Below are positions 35,790 to 43,246 of a stretch of DNA of 64,000 nucleotides, piece after piece. Below the pieces are notes generated by a model that saw only the letters and a list, made by a program, of their open reading frames with translations, was not told the DNA's origin and ran no database searches. The DNA comes from an uncultured Flavobacteriales bacterium (GTDB lineage: Bacteria; Bacteroidota; Bacteroidia; Flavobacteriales; CAJXXR01). The stretch is taken from contig CAJXXR010000011.1 in NCBI GenBank assembly GCA_913063375.1, positions 25,125-89,124 on the forward strand. The letters run 5' to 3'. The first letter of the stretch is position 1, and each line of letters begins with the position of its first letter. The position numbers were made by a program, and so were the translations under genes.

Positions 35790-35907
35790 TTAAACCGGAT
35801 ATAACCATTCTATTCTACTAGGAAACTATTAAAATAGAAGGCCCTAGGTTAAGCTGGTAAATAGCTGTATTTTCGCGATAGATCCATTATAATTCTAAAA
35901 ATAAAGC

Positions 35908-36717
35908 ATGCAACAGCCCTTTCATATCATTGAGCCAACGGTTAAAAAAATTCCATTCATACTAAGCGTACCACATTGTGGAACAGCTTTTCCTGATGAA
36001 ATAAAAGGAGACTATAATCCAGAAATGGCCGCTCAACCAGATGATACAGATTGGTTTGTTGAAGAGCTTTATAAATTCGCCTCAGAATTTGGTATTACCA
36101 TCATCTATGCGCATTATAGCAGATGGGTAATAGACCTAAACAGAGATCCAGAGAGTAAAGCACTTTACAACGATGGTAGAATCATAACTGGACTATGTAG
36201 CAATACAGATTTCTTTGGTCACCCGATCTACACTTCTGATGATAAAATCCCTAATGCGGATGAAATCCAAAGAAGATTAGACACTTATTATTGGCCGTAT
36301 TACAACAAGATAACAGAGCTCCTTCAAGCAAGAAAAGCTGAATTTGGAAAAGCACTTTTATGGGATGGTCACTCCATTAGGAGATCTGTACCCACCATCA
36401 GTAAGGTTGATTTCCCTGATTTAATTCTAGGGAATAATGATGGTAAAACTGCACATCCAGCAATTGTCAAAACAACGATCGAAAATTTACAAGCAGGTCC
36501 ATGGCCTGTTAGTCATAACACTCCATTCAAGGGAGGACACATTACGAGATATTTTGGAGATCCAGCCAATAATATCCATTCCTTACAGCTAGAAATGAAC
36601 AAAATCATCTATATGGATGATGCGGAAATGAACTACGATCAGGAAAGAGCAAACAAAGTGATATCACTACTTAGAAAGACTTTTACCGAGTTGATCAAAA
36701 CCCTTGAAACAATTTAA
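35908..36717 (+). CDS. hutG: N-formylglutamate amidohydrolase
   Basis: 269 residues, cytoplasmic. Hydrolyses N-formyl-L-glutamate to glutamate and formate, last step of the five-step histidine degradation. Family landmarks: LSVPHCGTAFPDEI (His, first metal-site residues), QPDDTDWFVEELY, YSRWVIDLNRDPES, LLWDGHSIRRSVP (Asp-x-His) and FKGGHITRYFGDP...LQLEMNK near the end (His and Glu). The length is normal. HutF follows after 22 bases. No hutH, hutU or hutI is seen nearby, so the earlier steps must be encoded elsewhere or imported intermediates are used. Confidence 0.9.
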   Translation: MQQPFHIIEPTVKKIPFILSVPHCGTAFPDEIKGDYNPEMAAQPDDTDWFVEELYKFASEFGITIIYAHYSRWVIDLNRDPESKALYNDGRIITGLCSNTDFFGHPIYTSDDKIPNADEIQRRLDTYYWPYYNKITELLQARKAEFGKALLWDGHSIRRSVPTISKVDFPDLILGNNDGKTAHPAIVKTTIENLQAGPWPVSHNTPFKGGHITRYFGDPANNIHSLQLEMNKIIYMDDAEMNYDQERANKVISLLRKTFTELIKTLETI

Positions 36718-36739
36718 TAAACTACTTACTTTACACGCT

Positions 36740-38116
36740 ATGAAAAGTTTTCTATTCAAAGGACTACTACAAAACAATGGTTGGCTAGCCAATGCTTTGG
36801 TAAAAGTAGATGATCACGGATCGATTGTAGAAATTATAGAAAATGGATCAGCAGAAAATGCCATTCAAATAGATGGTTATGCACTGCCTGGTTTTCAAAA
36901 TGCCCATTCACATGCTTTTCAATATGCAATGGCTGGTCTTGCTGAAATCCATAAAACGACAGGTACTTCAGATGATTTTTGGTCTTGGAGAGAAGCTATG
37001 TACCAATTAGCTCTCAGCGTAAATCCAGATCAGATGGAAGCCATCGCCACTATGTTATACAGTGAAATGGCACGTCATGGATATACCCACGTTGCGGAAT
37101 TCCACTATGTGCATCATGATAAAAATGGCGCACACTATGATAACTTAGCAGAAATGGGAAGTAGAATGATCGCTGCAGCACAGACTGCCGGGATCAATAT
37201 CACCCTAGCCCCTATTTTTTATCAAAAAGGAGGATTTGGACAAGCACCAAATGATCGCCAAAGAAGATTTATTTCTCCAGACATAGACAGTTATTTGGAA
37301 CTTTTGGAATCCAGTAAAAAAGCATGTGCCAATTATTCGGGTGCCAATGTTGCTGTAGGTATTCACTCCATGCGTGGAGTAGAACCAAAGGACATTGCCG
37401 AAATCGCTAAATCTGGACCACAAGACATTCCCTTCCATATTCATATTTCAGAACAGCTGAAGGAAATTGAGGATTCTGTATCCTATTTAAAGCAAAGACC
37501 AGTTGAGTGGCTATTGGATCATGTAGATTTAAATGAAAGGTACCACCTAGTACATGCAACTCATCTTACAGATAAAGAAACAGTAGGCATTGCCAAAAGT
37601 GGCGCAAATGTTGTTATATGCCCAACCACGGAAGGAAACCTAGGAGATGGACTATTCCCATTGAGAAAATACCAAGCTGCCAATGGTAATTGGAGTATTG
37701 GAACAGATTCCCACATTGGAATAAATCCTTTAGAAGAGTTGAGATTATTGGACTATGGTCAACGTTTGATCAGCCATAAGCGAAATATATACACTTCCTC
37801 CAATCAAGGAGATAGTGGGATGTATGCCATCGAAATGGCTACTAGATCTGGTAGGAAAGCGATGAATAATTTCTCCTCTGAATTCTTTAAAGTAGGCGAT
37901 AAATTGAATGCAAGTATTATGGATGCTAATGCCCCATTATTGGCCGCTAGCTCATTAAGCAATTTGACTTCATCCATATTGTATACAGCAGATGCCACGC
38001 AACAATACGGCACTATTTCAAATGGAAAACTGGTTGTAAAAGATGGAAAACATCTAAAAAGTCAAGCGATAAGAAACAACTTCTCGAAAGCCATGTCTGA
38101 CTTAAAAAACAGATAA
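36740..38116 (+). CDS. hutF: formimidoylglutamate deiminase
   Basis: 458 residues from ATG at 36740 (MKSFLFKGLLQNNGW); the frame opens 36 bases earlier inside the end of hutG. An amidohydrolase-superfamily zinc enzyme converting N-formimidoyl-L-glutamate to N-formyl-L-glutamate and ammonia, the substrate of HutG. Visible are the HxH metal pair in GFQNAHSHAFQYAMAG, the conserved SWREAMYQLA and SMRGVEP segments, HIHISEQLKEIEDS (metal His), LVHATHLTDKE, and GTDSHIGINPLEELRLLDYG (metal Asp). The operon order HutG-HutF matches the five-step route. A strong terminator follows. Confidence 0.9.
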   Translation: MKSFLFKGLLQNNGWLANALVKVDDHGSIVEIIENGSAENAIQIDGYALPGFQNAHSHAFQYAMAGLAEIHKTTGTSDDFWSWREAMYQLALSVNPDQMEAIATMLYSEMARHGYTHVAEFHYVHHDKNGAHYDNLAEMGSRMIAAAQTAGINITLAPIFYQKGGFGQAPNDRQRRFISPDIDSYLELLESSKKACANYSGANVAVGIHSMRGVEPKDIAEIAKSGPQDIPFHIHISEQLKEIEDSVSYLKQRPVEWLLDHVDLNERYHLVHATHLTDKETVGIAKSGANVVICPTTEGNLGDGLFPLRKYQAANGNWSIGTDSHIGINPLEELRLLDYGQRLISHKRNIYTSSNQGDSGMYAIEMATRSGRKAMNNFSSEFFKVGDKLNASIMDANAPLLAASSLSNLTSSILYTADATQQYGTISNGKLVVKDGKHLKSQAIRNNFSKAMSDLKNR

Positions 38117-38135
38117 TACGCTTATAATTACTATT

Positions 38136-38174
38136 TAAAAAGCCAACCGGACTTGTATCGGTTGGCTTTTTTTT
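38136..38174 (+). terminator. terminator of the hutG-hutF operon
   Basis: AAAAAGCCAACCG pairs with CGGTTGGCTTTTT around an eight-base loop, then more Ts. Confidence 0.85.
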
Positions 38175-38261
38175 ATTCAATCCTAGTACAAATTTTTATA
38201 GAATTCCTTATATTTTGGTTTTAGAATATAACCTTTATTAAGATTAACATATACCATCACA

Positions 38262-39620
38262 ATGACCAAACAACTCATAAGCCTATTTAGAATTCTGCTT
38301 ACTACCGCAGTTATTATACTAGCCGGATTTGGTGTCAATAACCTTTTCATCCAACCAAATGAAACGCTCGCAACGGCCTTAGTTAACAAACCTGAAAAAA
38401 AGATTAAAAAAATTAAGCTCTTTGATGACTCCATCATGCACCGTATTGATTTGGACTTTAATGAGACTGATCATTGGGACAAGCTAGTCCAACAAAGGCA
38501 GGAAGCAGATTCGCTGGAAATTACAAATTACCTTCCAGTGGAAATGCGAATTGACAATACCCAATTAGGCAAAATAGGTATCCGATTCAAAGGAGAGTCT
38601 TCTTTCGAATTTGCGGGAGACAAAAAGAAATCATTCAAACTAGCCTTTGATAAATTTGAAAAGGGAAAAAAATACCAAAAAATTAAAAAACTGCATCTCA
38701 ACAACTTTTTCAAAGACCCCACTTTCATGCGAGACAAACTCTACCTAGAGATGCAAAATGAATTGGGTCTACCAACACAACGAAGTGCTTATACAGAAGT
38801 ATACCTCAATGGGGAATATTGGGGCCTTTACTTGATGATAGAACAAATAGATAAGCGTTTTATCAAAAGACATTTCAACGAAAACGATGGTGTTCTATTC
38901 AAAGGGGAACCAAAAGCCTTATTCACTGACCTAGGGCCAAATAAGGAAACCTATAGAAGAAAGTATCAGTTAAAGAGTAAAGACTTCAACAAAGGTTGGG
39001 AAGCAATGATCGGCCTAATTCAAAACATTCATAAAAAAGGTCTTTCAGATGAAAGTTATTATATTTCCTTGGATAATCAATTTGAAATTGATGACTGCCT
39101 ACGTTCTTGGGCACTGAATAATGCACTAGTAAACATTGATGCTTACAATATGCACTATCCACACAATTTCTATTTATATCAAAATACCAAAGACCATAAA
39201 TTCAACTGGATCAATTACGATGGAAATTATAGTTTTGGAGCTTGGTCACCAAATTTGACCTATCAAGAGATGGTGCAATTACCTACTAGCTACCCATTGG
39301 AACCTACTAAAAAACGTCCCTTATATCGATTACTAATGAGCAACAGTGTTTGTCAGTCTAAGTATGAGGAGATTTTAAAAGAGCAAGTTTTACCACTCCT
39401 AACACCTCAACGAATCAATTCTAGAATTGATGACCTGAAGAAATTAATTGTTTCCTCTGTGTATGCAGATACACTTAAACAGTACTCCAATGAACAATTT
39501 GATAAATGCCTTGAAAAAAATCACGGAGACATCAAGGATCCAGGAGCCTTTAGCCCTGGACTAAAGGAATTTAATACGGCAAGATTTAACTATCTTACGA
39601 ACCTATTGAATCAAAATTAG
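38262..39620 (+). CDS. CotH kinase family protein, membrane-anchored
   Basis: 452 residues. One N-terminal hydrophobic segment (LFRILLTTAVIILAGFGVNN) exports or anchors it. The CotH domain (about 45-400) includes IGIRFKGESSFEFAGDKKKS, FKLAFDKF, LHLNNFFKDPTFMRDKLYLE, TEVYLNGEYWGLYLMIEQID and WINYDGNYSFGAW; the R-G-x-S-S start, conserved Lys and the late NYDGN (in place of DxD) follow the atypical protein-kinase-like fold of CotH, which phosphorylates Ser in spore-coat proteins in Bacillus. Bacteroidota homologues are secreted or anchored and their substrates are unknown. Flanked by terminators; monocistronic. Confidence 0.85.
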   Translation: MTKQLISLFRILLTTAVIILAGFGVNNLFIQPNETLATALVNKPEKKIKKIKLFDDSIMHRIDLDFNETDHWDKLVQQRQEADSLEITNYLPVEMRIDNTQLGKIGIRFKGESSFEFAGDKKKSFKLAFDKFEKGKKYQKIKKLHLNNFFKDPTFMRDKLYLEMQNELGLPTQRSAYTEVYLNGEYWGLYLMIEQIDKRFIKRHFNENDGVLFKGEPKALFTDLGPNKETYRRKYQLKSKDFNKGWEAMIGLIQNIHKKGLSDESYYISLDNQFEIDDCLRSWALNNALVNIDAYNMHYPHNFYLYQNTKDHKFNWINYDGNYSFGAWSPNLTYQEMVQLPTSYPLEPTKKRPLYRLLMSNSVCQSKYEEILKEQVLPLLTPQRINSRIDDLKKLIVSSVYADTLKQYSNEQFDKCLEKNHGDIKDPGAFSPGLKEFNTARFNYLTNLLNQN

Positions 39621-39625
39621 CACAA

Positions 39626-39665
39626 TAAAAAAGGCTTGCCAGTTTAAACTAGCAAGCCTTTTTTT
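39626..39665. terminator. bidirectional terminator between CotH and gmhA
   Basis: AAAAAAGGCTTGC pairs with GCAAGCCTTTTTT around a 12-base loop; used by both converging genes. Confidence 0.85.
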
Positions 39666-39679
39666 CTATAAACTTTCAA

Positions 39680-40267
39680 CTACTCTTTCGGAAAAATAGC
39701 TTCTTCTACTAATTCACATAATGTATGCCCTATCAGCATATGGCACTCTTGAATTCGAGGAGTATCTTTTGAAGGAATTTCAATACAGATATCTGCCAAT
39801 TCTTTTATTTTCCCTCCACCATCACCAGTCATTGCAATGGTTACCATACCTTTTTCATTCCCAACTTCTAAAGCTCTACATACATTGGGTGAATTACCAG
39901 AAGTTGTCATACCAATAAGTACATCCCCTTTCTTTCCCATAGCTTCTGTTAGCCTTGCGTAAATTTCATCAAAGGAATAATCATTGGCTACAGCAGTCAA
40001 ATAAGACGTATTCACATGTAAAGCCTCCGAAAACAGTGGAGGACGGTCATAATAGTACCTTCCCGACAGTTCTGCAGAAAGGTGTTGGGCATCCGCTGCA
40101 CTTCCCCCATTCCCACAAAAAAGAACTTTCCCGTCTTTCTTGAAACAATCTACCACCTTCTGTGTCATTAGAGCTACCTGAGCTTGAACTAACTCATTGG
40201 CCAATAAACTCTGTTTTAAGGCTATAGACTCCTGTAAATTTTTATAAATCCTTGATGATTGATCCAT
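39680..40267 (-). CDS. gmhA: D-sedoheptulose-7-phosphate isomerase
   Basis: 195 residues, SIS fold. Converts sedoheptulose 7-phosphate to D-glycero-D-manno-heptose 7-phosphate, first step of ADP-heptose synthesis for lipopolysaccharide core. CGNGGSAADAQHLSAELSGR is the GmhA phosphate-binding and zinc-region signature, and GMTTSGNSPNVCRALEVG the second phosphate loop; DTPRIQECHMLIGHTLCELV carries the Glu and His residues of the active site. Length normal. It lies apart from hldD (50635) and kdsB (60536), other LPS-core enzymes in this window. An inverted repeat TTAGAAC/GTTCTAA (40284-40307) lies in its upstream region. Confidence 0.9.
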   Translation of the reverse strand: MDQSSRIYKNLQESIALKQSLLANELVQAQVALMTQKVVDCFKKDGKVLFCGNGGSAADAQHLSAELSGRYYYDRPPLFSEALHVNTSYLTAVANDYSFDEIYARLTEAMGKKGDVLIGMTTSGNSPNVCRALEVGNEKGMVTIAMTGDGGGKIKELADICIEIPSKDTPRIQECHMLIGHTLCELVEEAIFPKE

Positions 40268-40385
40268 TCTATGAATACCTAGGTTAGAACATATTAGCTC
40301 GTTCTAATAAAGCTTGATTTTGTAGGCACTAAATTATAACTAATTCTTCAGTTTATGGTCCTATTCAATTAGAAGAGGGATATCC

Positions 40386-41693
40386 TTATCTAAATTTAAT
40401 CGTTCCGGAAAAACCTAAAGAGTAATTCCAAAGATAATCACCAGGACTAAAACTGATTTCTTGATGGATAAATTTTGCTGTCAATCCCCATAAAAAAGTT
40501 TTACTCCCAGTTGTAAAATAATAGCCAAAACCGAAATTCTGAGATTTTAGGTCAATGATTACATCAAGGTCATCTTTACGAAACCTTTCCAATTCAGGAG
40601 AAAACCCCAAGCCCATTGTAAAGCTTGCATAATTATCTCCATCACTCCTATATTTTCGTAGATTAAAGCTACCCGATTTACTAATTCCAGTGTCCTTAGG
40701 GGTATTATATGAACGTACAAAAAGATAATAAGCCCCCGTATACCATCCAAAGGATCCGGTGTAAATCATTACTGTTTTTCCACTTTCATAATTCAAATTC
40801 CTGAATCCGACGGACATCTCTGTACTATGTGGTAGGGATTTATTCAAATCTAATCCAAATCGTGACTCCGGAAATAGTTTGGTCCGTGCAAAGCCCATAT
40901 TTACATAGGCATAAAAGCCTTCCTTAATTCTAGGGTACATATCTACTTCGAATTGTTGCCCTACTTTATCGAAACTATGGCGGACATTAACCTTTGCGGT
41001 AATACTTCCGTACTTTGTTTTTCGAGTATATCGTAAAGTGGATAAGTATTGAGGGTCGAATACCTCAGAAAAAAAATCAGCAGTAAAGTTGACGCCTACA
41101 GCGTTATAACTAAATTTCATCTTCAACTTGTTCAATTTTACCTTAGCCTGCTCGTGTTTTGGATCCAATTCTAAAATGGATTCTAAAGTATGAATAGCAT
41201 CTTCCTCCTTATTCATCTTAAGCTGACAGGCCGATTTTTGCCACAACAACTTCACATTTTTTGGAAAAATTTCCAAGGCCTTTAAAGACATCTCAAATGC
41301 ACGTTGTGGAAGACCATCCCTCAATTCATTTTTTATGGCTGCCTCCCAAGTTGTTTTCCGTTCAGGGTTTTTATCCAAAATATAAGCGAATTCTTTCCTA
41401 GCCTTTTGCCTTTCCCCATCCCAGTAATAAGTGGTTGCCAAAAACTCTCTTATATCATGATAATCTGGGTAGTATTCCAATAGCATCCGAAGACTATCCT
41501 GTGCCCTAGCACGTTCGTCATTAAAGGCCAATTCCCTCGCAAGAGCAAAAGTCTTATCTGGATCCCCATGAAACTTCTTCTTTTCTTGAGCAGATAGGTT
41601 TGCAGAGAAAAGCATGCATATTAACACAACCAGTACAGGAGACTTAGAAGTATAACTGATAATTTTTTGAGTGAAATTAGGTGTAATTTGCAT
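40386..41693 (-). CDS. YaiO-family outer-membrane protein with TPR region
   Basis: 435 residues. Signal/anchor segment VLVVLICMLFSANLSAQ near 20-35. Residues about 45-200 contain TPR-like pairs (DKTFALARELAFNDERARAQ, YYWDGERQKARKEFAYILDK, DAIHTLESILELDPKHEQAK). From about 205 on comes a C-terminal beta barrel with strands such as TLRYTRKTKYGSITAKVNVR, EVDMYPRIKEGFYAYVNMGF and NFGFGYYFTTGSKTFLWGLT, ending FSGTIKFR, the YaiO domain. Homologues sit in polysaccharide or export clusters; here the neighbours are gmhA and a DUF547 gene. Single gene, minus strand. Confidence 0.75.
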   Translation of the reverse strand: MQITPNFTQKIISYTSKSPVLVVLICMLFSANLSAQEKKKFHGDPDKTFALARELAFNDERARAQDSLRMLLEYYPDYHDIREFLATTYYWDGERQKARKEFAYILDKNPERKTTWEAAIKNELRDGLPQRAFEMSLKALEIFPKNVKLLWQKSACQLKMNKEEDAIHTLESILELDPKHEQAKVKLNKLKMKFSYNAVGVNFTADFFSEVFDPQYLSTLRYTRKTKYGSITAKVNVRHSFDKVGQQFEVDMYPRIKEGFYAYVNMGFARTKLFPESRFGLDLNKSLPHSTEMSVGFRNLNYESGKTVMIYTGSFGWYTGAYYLFVRSYNTPKDTGISKSGSFNLRKYRSDGDNYASFTMGLGFSPELERFRKDDLDVIIDLKSQNFGFGYYFTTGSKTFLWGLTAKFIHQEISFSPGDYLWNYSLGFSGTIKFR

Positions 41694-41779
41694 ATAATAA
41701 TGGCCTTCGAAATTGGATCTCGGAAACGTTAGATAGAATTAATAAAATACAATATAGAAAATATTTTGACCAATAAGGG

Positions 41780-42535
41780 TTACTCATTCAAAGACCAGTC
41801 ATAATCTAGAAATTCAACATCAGCATCCTCCGAAATTTGAACTCTCGAATAGCTATTTAAGAAATCTATTAATGTCCCTGATTTTGTAAAATCACCTTTA
41901 AACCATGAAAAGATCTTAGATAATTCCACCCTATTCGTTTGGATTTTGTTCCGCGTTGGATCCCCCAAAAAAGCAATTGTCTGTTGCTTAAGTTGATCAC
42001 TCAACCTAATCGATTTATAAGCTTCATTCAGTAGTGCAGGACAAGACTGTGAAGCACAAACAATCGCAAAATGAATCCTAGGCTCATTAAATTGCTTCCG
42101 TAGAATTTCATGCTCAATAGTATCCAAATTCATATCCTTTCCGCCAATCTTAAAGAACTTTTTATGCCAAACGGTTCTAACCATAGGAATATAAATAGTA
42201 GGGTGCAAATCGCGAATACTTTTTAACGGGTAGTTATCTACAATGAGCTTTACGGTAAATGCATTATAAGCATTGATCCAATAAGCCAACTGAGCTTCCT
42301 CAGGCCAATTAGAATTAGCAGGCTGCGCACTCAGTAATTCCAAATATCGTTCAAGACTATCCATACTAGCTATAAACCCCTTATAATTCACATGCCCCTC
42401 ATCATCCACATGTTTTGCCAACAATTCATCCCAGATCTGATGAGATGGCTCTACAGAATCAGATTGGAAACCAACAACTGAGTTGCAAGACAAAAACAAA
42501 GCGGTAATTAAGAATAAGCGTAAGAAGTTCTTCAT
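41780..42535 (-). CDS. DUF547 domain-containing exported protein
   Basis: 251 residues. Hydrophobic start FLRLFLITALFLSCNSVVGF includes LFLSC, a possible lipobox (Cys17). The DUF547 domain spans about 70-190: QLAYWINAYNAFTVKLIVDN, IRDLHPTIYIP, KIGGKDMNLDTIEHEILRKQ, EPRIHFAIVCASQSCPAL (the conserved C-x-S-x-S-C-P) and LSKIFSWFKGDF. DUF547 proteins occur across bacteria and plants; papain-like or transglutaminase-like activity has been proposed, not shown. Likely lipid-anchored. Upstream starts a 711-base non-coding repeat island. Confidence 0.8.
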   Translation of the reverse strand: MKNFLRLFLITALFLSCNSVVGFQSDSVEPSHQIWDELLAKHVDDEGHVNYKGFIASMDSLERYLELLSAQPANSNWPEEAQLAYWINAYNAFTVKLIVDNYPLKSIRDLHPTIYIPMVRTVWHKKFFKIGGKDMNLDTIEHEILRKQFNEPRIHFAIVCASQSCPALLNEAYKSIRLSDQLKQQTIAFLGDPTRNKIQTNRVELSKIFSWFKGDFTKSGTLIDFLNSYSRVQISEDADVEFLDYDWSLNE

Positions 42536-42582
42536 AGATTAAAATTACGAAAATTTACAGACCGACATTATAAACAATACTA

Positions 42583-42699
42583 GTCAATAGTAAGATTTAA
42601 TGAACGCAGGAATGCAGTGGCGTTTCTTTGACTGAAAGGAAAAGAAAATCAGCCTGAAGAGACGAAGTAAATATCCCAAAGGGAAATCCTACTATTGAC
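42583..42699. repeat. structured palindromic repeat, copy 1 (117 bp)
   Basis: Its ends, GTCAATAGTAAGATTT and AAATCCTACTATTGAC, are inverted repeats with one mismatch in 16. Inside, TTTCTTT (42623-42629) and AAAGAAA (42641-42647) form a stem around the 11-base loop GACTGAAAGGA. Downstream follows GCCTGAAGAGACGAAGTAAA and TCCCAAAGGG. Confidence 0.75.
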
Positions 42700-42885
42700 G
42701 ATCCCGGGCGTCCGGGACAAGACTTATTACAAATCGATAAGAAAATACTACGTATTCCTCCCGGCTGCTAAAAATAACTCGCTGGGTTCAGACAGATTTT
42801 TAGACAAAAAGCCTTGCAGAATTCTTGATTTTTAATCTATTTCTAATAGGTCAATATAGTTTTACAAATTTTCAGACCAAAAAAA

Positions 42886-43006
42886 GTCAAAATTAAGATC
42901 GAAAGAATGTAGGAACGAAATGACGTTTATTTATGACTGAAAGGAATAAATAAAAGTAGCCTGTAGTGACGAAATGAATGTCCCAAAGGGCGATCCTTAT
43001 TTTGAC
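42886..43006. repeat. structured palindromic repeat, copy 2 (121 bp)
   Basis: Same layout as copy 1. Ends GTCAAAATTAAGATCG and CGATCCTTATTTTGAC (two mismatches in 16). TTTATTTAT (42926-42934) and ATAAATAAA (42946-42954) form the inner stem around the identical loop GACTGAAAGGA; then GCCTGTAGTGACGAAATGAA and TCCCAAAGGG. The stem sequences differ from copy 1 but pair equally well. Confidence 0.75.
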
Positions 43007-43160
43007 GAGATTTTTTGTTTCTTTTTTATCAAATGAAAAAAGAAAGAGCCCAGCGGCGGCGAGCGATATAAAGAGGCGTTTTAGTTAAAAATTAAATTGG
43101 AACTTTCCAACGTGCGTAGAGCAGTTTGTTTGTTCTTTTGCCTTGACGCAAAACAAACCA

Positions 43161-43193
43161 AAAAAAAGGGTACCGTAATCACGATACCCTTTT
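43161..43193 (-). terminator. alaS terminator
   Basis: AAAAGGGTA pairs with TACCCTTTT, with CCG...CG extending the stem; on the minus strand a T-run of about eight follows. Confidence 0.75.
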
Positions 43194-43246
43194 AAAACAT
43201 AGGAGAAATCTCCTTTTAATCTTAGCGCAAAGCGCATCTTGAAGCT

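Larger units (their letters stand above)
42536..43246. other. 711-base non-coding island with structured repeats between DUF547 gene and alaS
   Basis: No ORF. It contains two palindromic repeats (42583-42699, 42886-43006), a perfect TCCCGG/CCGGGA hairpin near 42702-42717, GC-rich bits unlike the AT-rich background, a TTTCTTTTTTAT/ATGAAAAAAGAAA hairpin near 43019-43046, a second T-rich/A-rich hairpin near 43126-43165, and the alaS terminator (43161-43193). Confidence 0.7.

Noticed and set aside
42583..43006. Interpretation of the repeats as integron attC sites
   Set aside because: They have a palindromic layout, but no GTTRRRY/RYYYAAC core sites and no cassette ORFs lie between them.
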